DNA of 64,000 nucleotides, taken from positions 89,218-153,217 of the forward strand of contig JAIXQP010000021.1 of assembly GCA_027485675.1 (NCBI GenBank), read 5' to 3'. This DNA is from Terriglobales bacterium (GTDB lineage: Bacteria; Acidobacteriota; Terriglobia; Bryobacterales; Bryobacteraceae). The position numbers and the translations under genes are program-made. Under the pieces are notes generated by a model, which had not been told where the DNA came from, ran no database searches, and saw only the letters and a list, made by a program, of their open reading frames with translations. Positions 7,970 through 16,865 of this stretch are shown here, in pieces (position 1 is the first letter of the stretch; every line of letters begins with the position of its first letter).

Positions 7970-10948
7970 TCAATCCTTCGTTATCGTCTCGTCGAGGTTC
8001 AGCAGCAGGCTCCCGATCGTCGTCCAGGCCGCCAGCTCCGGGGCCGGAAACGCCGGATCCACGGCGCTATCCCCTTGATTCAGAAACAACTTAGCTGACT
8101 TTGGCTTCGTTTCGTAACGGGCGCGAAACCGCTGCAGCGCCCCTCCGAGCTTCTCCACCTCGCCCGGCTTGGCCGGTCGCCCTAACACCACCAGCACGGC
8201 GTAATTCAGCCGCTCAGCGTCCGTCGCTCCGCCCTCCCGCAGCACCCGCTCCGCCAGCTTCCGGGACGCCTCCAGATACGCCACATCGTTCATCAGGTTC
8301 AGCGCCTGCAGCGGCGTATTCGTCCGGCTCTCCCGGACGGTGCAGACCTCCCGCGTCGCCGCGTCAAAGTTGATCATGCTTGGCGGCGCGATCGTCCGCT
8401 TCCAATACGTGTACAGGCTCCGGCGATACAGCCCCTCGCCCTTATCCGGCTTATACCCGGATCCCCCGGCCAACTCCTGCCACAAACCCTCCGGCTGATA
8501 CGGCTTCACGCTCGGTCCCCCCACCTTCGGCACCAGCAAGCCGGAAACCGCCAGCGCCTGATCCCGAATAAACGGCGCCGCCAGCCGCAGCCGCGGCCCC
8601 CGCCCGAGCAGCCGGTTGTCCGGATCCTTGCTCAACGATTCCGGCGTCACCGTCGAGGCCCGCTGATACGCCCGGCTCATCACCATCAGCTTCTCCATGT
8701 GCCGCAGATCCCAACCCGATTCCATGAACTCCACCGCCAGCCAATCGAGCAGCTCCATATGCGACGGCCATTCGCCCTGCGACCCGAAATCGTCTACCGT
8801 CTTCACGATGCCGGTGCCAAAGAACATCTGCCACAGCCGGTTCACCTGCACCCGCGCCGTCAGCGGATTCTCCCGGCTGACGATCCACCGCGCCAGGCTC
8901 AGCCGGTTGGCCGCGGCTCCGGCCGGCAGCGGCGGCAGAAACGCCGGCACCGCCGGATCCACCTTCGCCCCCCGCTGATCGTAAGCCCCGCGGTTCAGGA
9001 TAAAAGCGTCCTTCTGCGGACCCTCCTCCATCACCATCACCGTCGGAACGGTAGCCAGATACTTGTCGTAAGCCCGTTCGGCCTCGCGCCGGGCGTCTCG
9101 CAATGCGGCGAGCTTCGGCGGCAGATACTGCTGCTCAAAGGCGAGCGTCAACTTCGCCTGCTCCGCCGCCGTCCGCTGCTTCCGCTTGGAGAGCGTCGCC
9201 AGGTCCTCCCGCACCGGCAGCGTCGAAACCTCCGCCGCCGTCAGCGCCCGGCTCCAAACCCGAACCTGGTCGATCCCGCCCTGATACCCCAGCCCGGCCC
9301 CCGCTCCGATCCGGAACGGGACTTTGTTCTCCACCGGCCAAAGGTTCTGGTCAAAGATCACCTGCATCGGCTGCTCCACGCCATCCACGTACAGATGGAT
9401 ACCCTTGGCATACATGCCGCCGTCGTAGGTCACCGCCACATGCTGCCACTCGTTCAGCTTCACCGGCGCCTTCGTCTCCACGCGGACTCCCAGGTCCGAC
9501 CAGCGGAACGTGTAGTGGAACCGCAGCTTCTGGTCCACGAGATAGAGCCCGTAGCCGGTCCCCTCCCAATGGTTGTCCACCCGGGTGACAATCGCCCCTT
9601 TCGGCTGCTCCGGCTTGATCCAGGCCGACAGCGTAAACGGGTCCCGATGGTTAAACTTGGCGACCTCTTTGCCCAGGTCCACCGGCTCGGTGAACTTGTC
9701 GAGCGAATGGTTCACGACGAGGCCCTCTTGCGGCACCCAGTTCACCGCCGGAGGCTTCCATTGCCGCTGCGCCTTGGCAAACGATTTAGCTTCGTACCGT
9801 AGTTTGGCGATCGCTTCGTCCCGGCGCGCGGCCAGGCGCTGCAGTTCGGCCTCCTGCGGCGGAGTCGGCGCCTTCACGAACGGCTTCTCGTTGCCGAAGT
9901 TATAGACAAAGCCCCGCTCATCGGGAATGTTGTTGAAGAACGCGAACAGCTGATAGAACTCCCGCTGCTTCACAGGGTCGTACTTATGATCGTGACAGCG
10001 CGCGCAGCCCACCGTCAGGCCCAGCCAGACGTTGCTCGTCGTCTCCACGCGGTCGGCCACGTATTCCACGCGGAACTCCTCGTCCACAATGCCACCTTCG
10101 GCCGAAGTCCGGTGATTCCGATGGAAGCCGGTGGCGATCCGCTGCGCCACGGTTGCGTTCGGCAGCATGTCTCCGGCGATCTGCTCAATCGTGAACTGGT
10201 CAAACGGCTGGTTGCGCGCAAACGCATCGATCACCCAATCCCGCCAGCGCCACATATCCCGCGGGCCATCGGTCTGGTAGCCGTTCGTATCGGAGTAGCG
10301 GGCGTAGTCGAGCCACCGCACGGCCTGCCGCTCGGCGTGGGCCGGGCTCGCCAGCAGCCGGTCCACCACCTTCGCATAAGCCTCCGGCGAGGAATCGGCC
10401 AGAAACGCCTTCACCTCCGCCGGCGTCGGCGGCAACCCGGTTAGATCCAAAGTCACCCGGCGCAGCAGCGTCGTCTTGCTCGCCGGAGGATTCGGTTGCA
10501 GGCCCTCCTTGGCTAGCCGCGCATCGACAAATACGTCAATCCCGCCCGCCCCCGCGCCGCGCTTCGGCGGCACAAACGCCCAATGGTTCTGCCACGGTGC
10601 CCCGGCGGCAATCCAGCGGCGGAGGATCGCAATATCCCGGTCCGGCAAGCGGTCATGCCCGGCGTACTGCGGCGGCATCCGCAGCACCTTGTTTGTCGAA
10701 GTGATGCGCTGGATAATCGGTGACTTCTCCGGATTCCCCGGCACGATCCCGCGTTTGGCCTCCGCCTCCGTATCCAGGCGCAACGGGCTCTTCCGGTTCC
10801 CGGCGTCCGGGCCGTGACAGGCAAAACAACGATCGGAGAGAATCGGGCGAATATCGCGGTTGAATTCGAGTTGCTGCTCCTGGCCGGCCAGCGGAAACGC
10901 CAGCAGGGAGACGAGCAAAAGGCGCTGCATACAACTCTGTTGTATCAC
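7970..10948 (-). CDS. PSCyt1-DUF1549-LamG-DUF1553 planctomycete-type cytochrome protein
   Basis: A 992-residue exported multidomain protein. The order is signal peptide, PSCyt1 cytochrome-like domain with CFACH at residues 41-45, DUF1549 containing a second haem motif [12 protein letters not shown], a central LamG/concanavalin-like insert (about residues 400-600, with [10 protein letters not shown] and [21 protein letters not shown]) and C-terminal DUF1553 ([25 protein letters not shown]). The LamG insert suggests carbohydrate binding. Its ATG overlaps the stop of the upstream monohaem gene by 4 nt and DUF1501 follows after 4 nt, so the three form one transcript. A second ATG at 10930 would give a tidier signal peptide. 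The family assignment is firm; the redox substrate is unknown. Confidence 0.92.
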   Translation of the reverse strand: MIQQSCMQRLLLVSLLAFPLAGQEQQLEFNRDIRPILSDRCFACHGPDAGNRKSPLRLDTEAEAKRGIVPGNPEKSPIIQRITSTNKVLRMPPQYAGHDRLPDRDIAILRRWIAAGAPWQNHWAFVPPKRGAGAGGIDVFVDARLAKEGLQPNPPASKTTLLRRVTLDLTGLPPTPAEVKAFLADSSPEAYAKVVDRLLASPAHAERQAVRWLDYARYSDTNGYQTDGPRDMWRWRDWVIDAFARNQPFDQFTIEQIAGDMLPNATVAQRIATGFHRNHRTSAEGGIVDEEFRVEYVADRVETTSNVWLGLTVGCARCHDHKYDPVKQREFYQLFAFFNNIPDERGFVYNFGNEKPFVKAPTPPQEAELQRLAARRDEAIAKLRYEAKSFAKAQRQWKPPAVNWVPQEGLVVNHSLDKFTEPVDLGKEVAKFNHRDPFTLSAWIKPEQPKGAIVTRVDNHWEGTGYGLYLVDQKLRFHYTFRWSDLGVRVETKAPVKLNEWQHVAVTYDGGMYAKGIHLYVDGVEQPMQVIFDQNLWPVENKVPFRIGAGAGLGYQGGIDQVRVWSRALTAAEVSTLPVREDLATLSKRKQRTAAEQAKLTLAFEQQYLPPKLAALRDARREAERAYDKYLATVPTVMVMEEGPQKDAFILNRGAYDQRGAKVDPAVPAFLPPLPAGAAANRLSLARWIVSRENPLTARVQVNRLWQMFFGTGIVKTVDDFGSQGEWPSHMELLDWLAVEFMESGWDLRHMEKLMVMSRAYQRASTVTPESLSKDPDNRLLGRGPRLRLAAPFIRDQALAVSGLLVPKVGGPSVKPYQPEGLWQELAGGSGYKPDKGEGLYRRSLYTYWKRTIAPPSMINFDAATREVCTVRESRTNTPLQALNLMNDVAYLEASRKLAERVLREGGATDAERLNYAVLVVLGRPAKPGEVEKLGGALQRFRARYETKPKSAKLFLNQGDSAVDPAFPAPELAAWTTIGSLLLNLDETITKD

Positions 10949-12198
10949 CGCTGGGCGGCGGCCAACACTTGCGGCTTAGTCGACTCCAAAATGCTGCGAA
11001 TCTCCTTGCGGACCTGGGGCGTCAGGTGCGCATACTGCTTCCCCGTCACTTCGCCGTTCAACACGGCCTGCAGCCGTTCCACCACCGCCGCATGCAGCGG
11101 AGCCGGCAACTGATCAAACGCCTCGTTGTAGATCATGTAGCTGAGCGGATAGCGGAAGATGCGGGTCTTCAGATCAAACTGCCGCAGCGAACGGCCCCGC
11201 GGATCACACGGCCCCTGCTTGGCGAACGTCTCCGCGAAGCCGGACGAACCGGCCACCGGATTCGGCAGCGGCGTCTCGTCCACGAAGAACAGGTAGTCCA
11301 CCACCTCCTCGGCGGCCTGCCGGATCCGCCGCAGCGTCGATTCGCTCCGGTGGCTAGCCGGATCGTTGAAGATCTCGTTCATCGCGTTCTGATGATGGAT
11401 CGCGTGGCGGATCTCAAACCCGGCGCGCGTCAACAGATTCGTCATATGCGTCTGGTGTTCGAGCACCAGCAGCGCCACCACATCGCTATGCGGCGTCAGA
11501 TACTGCGCGGGGTCGAAGCGGTTCGGCACCGGCACCAGCTCGGCGCTCTCGCGGTCGCGCGTGATGGAGTTGCCCATGTGCTTCATCTTCCCGGTGTCGC
11601 CGGTGACGTACCAGCCGCCCCACCGTTCTTCGAACTTGCTCCGGTGGTCGCTCACGTACGTCCCGTGCTGAAACGCCGGCATGCCGCTGCGTTCGGACGA
11701 AACGCTGCGAACCACAATTCCCGGCACGCCCAGCGTCGCCGAGGACTCATGACACTGCAGGCAGGCGTCCCGCCGCTCAAACCGCGGACGGCCAATCTCA
11801 TCCTGATCGAGCGAATAGAAGATCACGCCCTGCTTCGGATCCTGCACGGCAAGTTCCACCACATCACCGCCCTGCACATACCCCACCGACACCGCGTCGT
11901 TGTAGTAAAGGGCGCGCGGCGTCCGCGGCGCAATGCGCGGCGCCTGAAAGCTGGTCTTCGAAAACACCAGCACCTGCGACTCCCGCGCCACCCGCAACTC
12001 CTCGAGCACCGCCGGCAGGTAGCCGAACTGCGGATCAAAGGCGAGCTTCGCTTTGCCCGTCGCCAGCCGCTTGTTCAACTGCGAGATCGCGTTATCTTCG
12101 GCGCCCTTGTGATAGTTGATCGCCGGATGGTCGAGCGATGCGACGAAGGAACCGCCCAGCCCCAGCAGCGTAATACCAGCAAGTTTAGTGAGCCACAT
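10945..12198 (-). CDS. Exported monohaem c-type cytochrome-like protein
   Basis: A 417-residue protein with an N-terminal hydrophobic segment (MWLTKLAGITLLGLGGSFVA) and one CLQCH haem-attachment motif at residues 146-150, followed by ESSATLGVPG. Several conserved His-rich segments follow (LEHQTHMTNLL, RHAIHHQ) that could supply distal ligands. I do not recognise a named family beyond c-type cytochrome-like proteins found next to DUF1553/DUF1501 pairs. It heads the three-gene minus-strand group and overlaps the Rrf2 gene by 14 nt, so this redox cluster may be co-transcribed with that regulator. The haem site is certain; the function is unknown. Confidence 0.8.
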   Translation of the reverse strand: MWLTKLAGITLLGLGGSFVASLDHPAINYHKGAEDNAISQLNKRLATGKAKLAFDPQFGYLPAVLEELRVARESQVLVFSKTSFQAPRIAPRTPRALYYNDAVSVGYVQGGDVVELAVQDPKQGVIFYSLDQDEIGRPRFERRDACLQCHESSATLGVPGIVVRSVSSERSGMPAFQHGTYVSDHRSKFEERWGGWYVTGDTGKMKHMGNSITRDRESAELVPVPNRFDPAQYLTPHSDVVALLVLEHQTHMTNLLTRAGFEIRHAIHHQNAMNEIFNDPASHRSESTLRRIRQAAEEVVDYLFFVDETPLPNPVAGSSGFAETFAKQGPCDPRGRSLRQFDLKTRIFRYPLSYMIYNEAFDQLPAPLHAAVVERLQAVLNGEVTGKQYAHLTPQVRKEIRSILESTKPQVLAAAQR

Positions 12199-12640
12199 TG
12201 ATGAATGCCGTCGGTTGATCTACAGGACACAACGGGCGAACAGGGCCCGTACTATCGAGCAATTCGGCAAGGCTGGTAAATCGGAAAGCGTTCTCGGTTT
12301 CGCGGATGGCATCGTCGAGCCGGCGATGCAACGGACACAGGTTCGGGCCGTGGCCCGGCAAGCCTAACGGACAATGATCAATCCGCTTGATCGGATCCAC
12401 CGCGTTGATCACCATCAGCAACGTCAGCTTCTCGGGCGACTGCGTCAACTGATACCCGCCATGCCGGCCACGGATCGCGTTCACCACCCCGGCCCGGCAA
12501 AGCGCCTGCATCACCTTCGCCAAATAATCATTCGGCATCTTCGTGCGTTCGGCGATCTTCTGCACCGCATGGGGACGTTCCCAATCTTCAGCGAGAGCGG
12601 CGACAGCGCGGAGTGCGTATTCGACGGTGTGCGAGAACAT
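12185..12640 (-). CDS. Rrf2-family transcriptional regulator
   Basis: A 151-residue winged-helix regulator. The longer upstream ORF is discarded because the family start MFSHTVEYALRAVAAL is recognisable at 12640. The HTH region includes KIAERTKMPNDYLAKVMQ and the wing RGRHGGYQL. In the cluster region, Cys90 and Cys102 match the first and third Cys of IscR spacing and His105 (CPLH) is present, but the middle Cys is absent, with His97 nearby. A Fe-S or other redox-sensing role is inferred. A TAATAT box sits 8 nt before the ATG. It is divergent from glcG-like and just upstream of the cytochrome cluster, which it may control. Confidence 0.9.
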   Translation of the reverse strand: MFSHTVEYALRAVAALAEDWERPHAVQKIAERTKMPNDYLAKVMQALCRAGVVNAIRGRHGGYQLTQSPEKLTLLMVINAVDPIKRIDHCPLGLPGHGPNLCPLHRRLDDAIRETENAFRFTSLAELLDSTGPVRPLCPVDQPTAFINVAH

Positions 12641-12662
12641 CCGACTCCATATTATTTCAATC

Positions 12663-12676
12663 GGACATTTTTGTCC
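12663..12676. promoter_or_regulatory. Inverted repeat GGACA-TTTT-TGTCC between rrf2 and glcG-like genes
   Basis: A perfect 5-bp inverted repeat lies midway between the divergent Rrf2 and GlcG-like starts, beside putative -10 boxes for both. Position and symmetry make it a candidate operator, possibly for the Rrf2 protein itself. Confidence 0.35.
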
Positions 12677-12703
12677 ATCTTCTTTTTCGACCCGGAATCC
12701 TGA

Positions 12704-12709
12704 TACCGT
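12704..12709 (+). promoter_or_regulatory. Putative -10 box (TACCGT) for the GlcG-like gene
   Basis: TGATACCGT is an extended -10-like sequence ending 7 nt before the ATG at 12717. No ribosome-binding sequence fits between them, consistent with leaderless initiation. Confidence 0.4.
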
Positions 12710-12716
12710 ATTGGCC

Positions 12717-13187
12717 ATGCGAAAATTCCTCATCACACTGGCGGTGCTGGCAATGACGATTCCCGCGAGCGCACAACTCGTTAGCAAGAAAGCTCTCACT
12801 CTGGCGGCGGCGAAGACCATCGCCGCGGCGGCCGAGGTGGAAGCCAAGAAGAACAACTGGAACGTGGTCATCGCCGTCGTCGACGACGGCGCCAACCTGA
12901 TCTACCTGCAGCGCATGGACGGTACGCAAATCGGCAGCGTCGACATCGCGCAGATGAAAGCGCGGACGGCCATCCGGATGAAGCGCCCGTCGAAGGCGCT
13001 CGAAGATGTCGTCGCCGGCGGCCGCAACGCGATCCTGAAGCTGCCCGATGTGTTGCCGGTGGAAGGCGGCATCCCGCTGACCATCGATGGGCAGATGATC
13101 GGCGCGATTGGCGTCAGCGGCGTGACCTCCGCACAGGACGGGCAGATCGCCGGCGCCGGCGTGAAAGCGCTCGAAGCGATGAAGTAG
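12717..13187 (+). CDS. Secreted GlcG/HbpS-family heme-binding-like protein
   Basis: A 156-residue protein: signal peptide MRKFLITLAVLAMTIPASAQ and a GlcG/HbpS (DUF336) domain, with typical segments NVVIAVVDDGANLIYLQRMDG, KARTAIRMKRPSKALED and GGIPLTIDGQMIGAIGVSG. HbpS from Streptomyces binds haem and senses oxidative stress; GlcG is linked to glycolate genes with unknown function. Haem binding here is inferred from the family only. The start at 12717 was chosen because it opens the signal peptide and follows a -10-like box. The Cdd1-like gene follows after 4 nt and may be coupled. Confidence 0.88.
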   Translation: MRKFLITLAVLAMTIPASAQLVSKKALTLAAAKTIAAAAEVEAKKNNWNVVIAVVDDGANLIYLQRMDGTQIGSVDIAQMKARTAIRMKRPSKALEDVVAGGRNAILKLPDVLPVEGGIPLTIDGQMIGAIGVSGVTSAQDGQIAGAGVKALEAMK

Positions 13188-13191
13188 CGGT

Positions 13192-13470
13192 TTGCCCCGG
13201 CAACTCAAGGATCTGGCCGGCATCGGACCGGCCATGCTCGGGGACTTCGCACTCCTGCGCGTGACCTCGGTCGACGACCTGGCCGGACGCGACCCGGACG
13301 AGTTGTACCGGGATCTCGAGCGGCTCACCCAAACCCGCCAGGACCCCTGCGTCCTCGATACGTTCCGCTGCGCCGTGGCCCAGGCCCGTAACCCGGATCT
13401 ACCCCTCGAGCAGCGGAACTGGTGGTACTGGTCGCGCCTTCGCAAGGCGAAACAGAAACCTACTTCGTAA
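13192..13470 (+). CDS. Cdd1-like helix-hairpin-helix protein
   Basis: A 92-residue protein resembling the 'pathogenicity locus' Cdd1 family: an HhH segment KDLAGIGPAMLGDF, then SVDDLAGRDPDELYRDLE, and a conserved DPCVLDTFRCAVAQARNPDLP. The HhH suggests nucleic acid binding; no specific role is known. The only in-frame start near the beginning is TTG at 13192, four bases after the preceding stop. The last 11 nt overlap the convergent enolase-superfamily gene. Confidence 0.8.
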   Translation: MPRQLKDLAGIGPAMLGDFALLRVTSVDDLAGRDPDELYRDLERLTQTRQDPCVLDTFRCAVAQARNPDLPLEQRNWWYWSRLRKAKQKPTS

Positions 13471-14653
13471 GCGTGGCGCGGCGGTTGATTCCTTTGTAGG
13501 GGAACCGCCGCGTTAGTTCCGCGAAGTTCACCGTCAGCCCCAGGCCAGCGCCGGTGGGCAGGCTGACGGCGCCATCCTTCGGCACCGGATAGGTTCCCTG
13601 GCAGAGCTCCTGATAGACGGCATCGTCGTCCCCCTCCCACTCCTGCAGGAAGAAGTTGCGGCAACCCGCCATCGCGTGCAGCGAGGCGACGTGGCCCACC
13701 GGCCCGCTGCACTGGTGCGGCGCGATCTCCACGCCATAGGTTTCCGCCAACTGCGCAATCTTGCGCAACTCCGTAATGCCACCCGCGTGCAGCACGTCGG
13801 GCTGCACGATGGCCGCGCCTTTATGGTCCAGCAACTGCCGGATCTCCGCGCGCAGCAGCAGCCCTTCGCCGGTGGCGATCGGCACCGGCGACTGCGCGGC
13901 CAGTTGGCCCAGCAGCGCCGGGTTCTCGCGGAGCGTGGGCTCTTCGAGGAACATCGGCTTTAACGGCTCGAGCGCGCGCGCCAGTTCGAGCGTAGTGCGG
14001 TAGTTGAACGTCTCCGCCAGTTCGAGGCCAATCTCGAGTTGGCTGCCCACGGCGACACGCACGGCCTGCACTTCATTGACAATCTGGGCGATCCGCGCCT
14101 TGTCATCGCCCGCCAGCGGCACGGTCCACTTCACGGCGCGCCAACCCCGGCGGCGGGTCTCGGCGGCCCATTCGCTGAACGCGGCCGGGGTGCGCTCCTT
14201 GAGCGTGGACGACCAATGCGTGAAGTAAAGCGGCAAGGGGTTGTGCACCGCCCCGCCGAGCAAGCGGGACACCGGCACGCCCAGCCGCTTGCCTTCGAGA
14301 TCCCACAGCGCGATGTCCACCGCCGAAAGCGCCGTCAGCTCCGCGGCGCCGTGCCGCCAACGGGACAGGCCGTAGTAGTTGCGATTCCAATACTGCTCCG
14401 GACCCTGCGGGTCCTGGCCCACCATCGTCGGCTCCAGCCAGCGCAGCGCCGCCTCCACCAGATCCGCGCGCGTTTCGAGCGTCGCTTCGCCCAGGCCCAC
14501 CAGGCCCGCGTCCGTGTGGATTTCGAGAAAGACGAGGTCCCGCCAGCGCAGAGTGGATTTGTGGATGACGAAGCGGGTGATCTTGCAGGGAGGCGGGGCG
14601 GCGAAAGCCGAAACGGCGGGAAGAGCCAGCAGGTGGCGGCGGGAAAGCGGCAT
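13460..14653 (-). CDS. Tat-exported enolase-superfamily (mandelate racemase/muconate lactonizing) enzyme
   Basis: A 397-residue protein starting MPLSRRHLLALPAVSAFA, a twin-arginine signal, so it probably acts in the periplasm. The barrel resembles galactonate dehydratase, but compared with DgoD the first metal ligand Asp is Glu (LELAE) and the adjacent catalytic His is Ala. FLEEP, TGEG and the C-terminal APHQCSGPVG His are kept. It therefore belongs to the superfamily but probably catalyses a different acid-sugar reaction, or isomerises via the remaining bases. The start at 14653 rather than a farther upstream ATG is supported by the Tat motif and by a TATCCT box 6 nt upstream. It is divergent from the 114-residue secreted protein. 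Confidence 0.85.
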   Translation of the reverse strand: MPLSRRHLLALPAVSAFAAPPPCKITRFVIHKSTLRWRDLVFLEIHTDAGLVGLGEATLETRADLVEAALRWLEPTMVGQDPQGPEQYWNRNYYGLSRWRHGAAELTALSAVDIALWDLEGKRLGVPVSRLLGGAVHNPLPLYFTHWSSTLKERTPAAFSEWAAETRRRGWRAVKWTVPLAGDDKARIAQIVNEVQAVRVAVGSQLEIGLELAETFNYRTTLELARALEPLKPMFLEEPTLRENPALLGQLAAQSPVPIATGEGLLLRAEIRQLLDHKGAAIVQPDVLHAGGITELRKIAQLAETYGVEIAPHQCSGPVGHVASLHAMAGCRNFFLQEWEGDDDAVYQELCQGTYPVPKDGAVSLPTGAGLGLTVNFAELTRRFPYKGINRRATLTK

Positions 14654-14655
14654 GC

Positions 14656-14668
14656 GGGTAGGATACCC
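14656..14668. promoter_or_regulatory. Palindrome GGGTA-GGA-TACCC with back-to-back -10 boxes
   Basis: This perfect inverted repeat fills the 22-nt gap between two divergent start codons (14653 minus, 14676 plus). Reading outward, TATCCT lies 6 nt before the minus-strand ATG and TACCCT 6 nt before the plus-strand ATG. It could be both a bidirectional leaderless promoter and an operator. Confidence 0.5.
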
Positions 14669-14675
14669 TGCCTGT

Positions 14676-15020
14676 ATGCGACTGCGAACCGTTCTGACTT
14701 TTCTGGCGGCCGGCGCCATGCTGCTGGCGGCGGACGTAACCGGCAAATGGACTTTTTCCGTCGAGACCGGCGCCGGGTCGGGGACCCCCACCTTCACCTT
14801 CGTGCAGAAGGGATCGGCGTTGACGGGAACCTACCAGGGCGCCGTGGGCGAAGCGCCGCTGAAGGGCAAGGTGGAGGGCGACACGATCGAATTCGTCGTC
14901 GAAACCGGCAGCGGCGAACTCCGCTACAACGGCAAGATCACCGGGGCCGCCACCATGGAAGGCAAGGCCGACTATCCCGAGATCGGCGCGGCAACCTGGA
15001 CCGCGAAAAAGGACAAGTAG
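14676..15020 (+). CDS. Small secreted beta-rich protein of unknown function
   Basis: A 114-residue protein with signal peptide MRLRTVLTFLAAGAMLLAA and a beta-rich body (VTGKWTFSVETGAGSGTPTFTF, GSALTGTYQGAVGEAPLKGKVEG, ATMEGKADYPEIG). The pattern of alternating strands with 'GKW' and 'G.Y.G' turns resembles small lipocalin-like or DUF-type exported proteins common in Acidobacteria. No catalytic residues are evident. It begins 22 nt from the divergent enolase-superfamily gene and lies 6 nt before the aldolase gene, so it opens a three-gene plus-strand operon. Confidence 0.75.
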   Translation: MRLRTVLTFLAAGAMLLAADVTGKWTFSVETGAGSGTPTFTFVQKGSALTGTYQGAVGEAPLKGKVEGDTIEFVVETGSGELRYNGKITGAATMEGKADYPEIGAATWTAKKDK

Positions 15021-15026
15021 AAGCCA

Positions 15027-15779
15027 ATGACCAACGAAGAATGGGAACTGCGCGTGCAGTTGGCGGCGGCCTATCGCATGGTGGACCACTTCGGTTGGAG
15101 CGAACTCATCTGGACCCACAACACGGTGCGCGTGCCGGGCGAAGAGGATCATTTTCTGATCAACCCCTACGGCCTCCGCTTTGACGAAGTCACGGCTTCG
15201 AATCTCGTCAAAGTGGATCACGAAGGCAACATCATCGGGGACCAGAATCAGGAGATCAATCCGGCTGGGTTCGTCATCCACAGCGCCATCCATATGGCCC
15301 GGCCCGACGTCCGTTGCGTGATGCACACCCACACCACGGCCGGCATGGCCATCGCCGCTCTCGAAGAGGGTCTGCTGCCCATCAGCATGTACGCGCTCGG
15401 CTACTTTGAACGCATCGCCTATCACGACTTCGAAGGGCCGAGCCTCGAAGTCGACGAACGCGCTCGCCTGGCCACGAACCTGGGCGAAAAGAATCTGCTC
15501 GTGATGAAGACGCACGGCCTGCTCGCCTGCGGCGAAACCGTCGCGCAGGCCTTCGTCCGGCTCTTCCGGCTGGAACGCGCTTGCCAGGTGCAACTGGCCG
15601 CCCAAGCCACCGGCGCCCGGCTCGCCATTCCGCCGCGGTCCGTCTGCGAGCTCAGCGCCAAGCTCAGCGACGACTTCCTGGTAGCCGAAGGCGACAAGGG
15701 TTACAGCAAAAATCCCAACCCCGAGTTCGCCGCCATGATGCGGCTCATGGACCGCAAAGACCCTTCGTATAGACTGTAA
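15027..15779 (+). CDS. Class II aldolase/adducin-family protein
   Basis: A 250-residue protein of the class II aldolase/adducin superfamily. The zinc-ligand motif HTHT occurs in DVRCVMHTHTTAG near residue 98 and the third His in KTHGLLACGETVAQAF. The NPAGFVIHSAIHMARPDV segment is typical of the adducin-like branch, in which the catalytic Glu of fuculose aldolase is replaced. A retro-aldol or related lyase reaction on a small sugar acid or alcohol is inferred; the substrate is not clear. It is cytosolic with no signal. It lies 6 nt after the small secreted protein and 5 nt before the NTF2-like gene. Confidence 0.88.
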   Translation: MTNEEWELRVQLAAAYRMVDHFGWSELIWTHNTVRVPGEEDHFLINPYGLRFDEVTASNLVKVDHEGNIIGDQNQEINPAGFVIHSAIHMARPDVRCVMHTHTTAGMAIAALEEGLLPISMYALGYFERIAYHDFEGPSLEVDERARLATNLGEKNLLVMKTHGLLACGETVAQAFVRLFRLERACQVQLAAQATGARLAIPPRSVCELSAKLSDDFLVAEGDKGYSKNPNPEFAAMMRLMDRKDPSYRL

Positions 15780-15784
15780 AAACG

Positions 15785-16201
15785 ATGAAGCTGCTATTCC
15801 TGATTTTGCTGGCGCTGCCGCTGGTGGCCGCCGATAAACGCGAAGCCGAGATTGATGCCGCCATGGCCAAACTAGCCGATGCGCTGCGGAAGCCGGAGGT
15901 CGCCTCGCTTGAAAAGATCCTCGGCGACCAGTTGATCTACACCCACTCGGACGGCCGGCTCGAGAACAAGCAACAGGTGATCGACGCGCTCGCCGTCAAG
16001 AAGTCCACCGTCTACGCCGAGGTCAACTACGGAGCCGATAAGCAGGTCGCCTTCCACGGCAACACCGCCGCCGTCCGGCAGGAGACCACCGTGAAGCTGC
16101 TCGGCGCCAACCCGCGCACGTTGAAGCTCAGCATCCTGTACGTTTGGGCCAAGAATAAAGGCGCTTGGCAACTCCTCGCCCGCCAGGCCACGCGACTCTA
16201 A
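15785..16201 (+). CDS. Secreted NTF2-like/DUF4440-type protein
   Basis: A 138-residue protein with signal peptide MKLLFLILLALPLVAADK and an NTF2-like cone fold pattern: an N-terminal helix (AEIDAAMAKLADALRKPE), LIYTHSDGRLENKQQVIDAL, and C-terminal strands TLKLSILYVWAKNKGAWQLLARQATRL. Such DUF4440 proteins bind small ligands or act as isomerase-like enzymes; nothing here fixes the ligand. It is the third gene of the plus-strand set and overlaps the convergent ThuA gene by 4 nt. Confidence 0.8.
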   Translation: MKLLFLILLALPLVAADKREAEIDAAMAKLADALRKPEVASLEKILGDQLIYTHSDGRLENKQQVIDALAVKKSTVYAEVNYGADKQVAFHGNTAAVRQETTVKLLGANPRTLKLSILYVWAKNKGAWQLLARQATRL

Positions 16202-16860
16202 CGGCCTCCCGCCCAGGCGATGGCCTGGCGGACCAGTTGGCGATAGTTGGGGTCACGGTGCGCTTCCGAGCCGTGACCCAACTGAATGAAAACGACCCGG
16301 CTCTTGGCAAACGGGCTGATCCAAACCAAAGGCCCGTCGGAGGTCTGCTCCGCTGTCGTGGCGAGCACCTTCACTTTGTCCGAGATCCACATCCCCTTGT
16401 AGGTCTCATCGAAGATCGAGAAGTCCTTCACGCCGGAGGTCACCGGATGGTCCTCGACAATCTTCACCGGGATCGTGACATCGTGCTTGTACGTTGAAGT
16501 GGGTAGATAGCGGCCGCCGGCGACGTTCTCGTACCACCACGGCCAATCGACGTAGCCGCAAATGGCGTGATGGAGAATCACGATCCCTTTGCCGGACTCG
16601 GCGAAGGTCCGCAGCCGGTCCCGCTGTTCGGGGGTGGACGTGGTGATCATGTCGTAGAGCACCAGCACGTCCACCCGCTTCATCAGGTTCCCTTCGAAGG
16701 CGCGCGGATGCGGCTCCACGGCGACATTCAGCCCCGGCATGCTTTCAAACATCGTGTAGAACGACGGCGCGTGATCATGGCCGCCGGTGACCACGCGAAC
16801 CCGCAGCGGATCCTGCGCCCACAGAGCGCCGCCGAGCAGCAAGAGAGAGAGAAGACGCAT
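16198..16860 (-). CDS. Secreted ThuA-domain protein
   Basis: A 220-residue protein with signal peptide MRLLSLLLLGGALWAQ followed by a ThuA (trehalose-utilisation-like, glutamine amidotransferase-like flavodoxin fold) domain. Signature stretches are VVTGGHDHAPSFYTMFE, DVLVLYDMI, GKGIVILHHAICGY and FIQLGHGSEAHRDPNYRQLVRQAIAWA. ThuA proteins take part in oxidation or isomerisation of disaccharides in some bacteria; secreted versions are common in Planctomycetes and Acidobacteria beside glycan enzymes. The start at 16860 is set by the signal peptide. It lies 5 nt after the deacetylase-type amidohydrolase, in one transcript. Confidence 0.9.
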   Translation of the reverse strand: MRLLSLLLLGGALWAQDPLRVRVVTGGHDHAPSFYTMFESMPGLNVAVEPHPRAFEGNLMKRVDVLVLYDMITTSTPEQRDRLRTFAESGKGIVILHHAICGYVDWPWWYENVAGGRYLPTSTYKHDVTIPVKIVEDHPVTSGVKDFSIFDETYKGMWISDKVKVLATTAEQTSDGPLVWISPFAKSRVVFIQLGHGSEAHRDPNYRQLVRQAIAWAGGR

Positions 16861-16865
16861 AAGCC

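Noticed and set aside
12641..12895. N-terminal extension of the Rrf2 protein
   Set aside because: The extra 85 residues are not conserved and run across the divergent glcG-like promoter and coding start.
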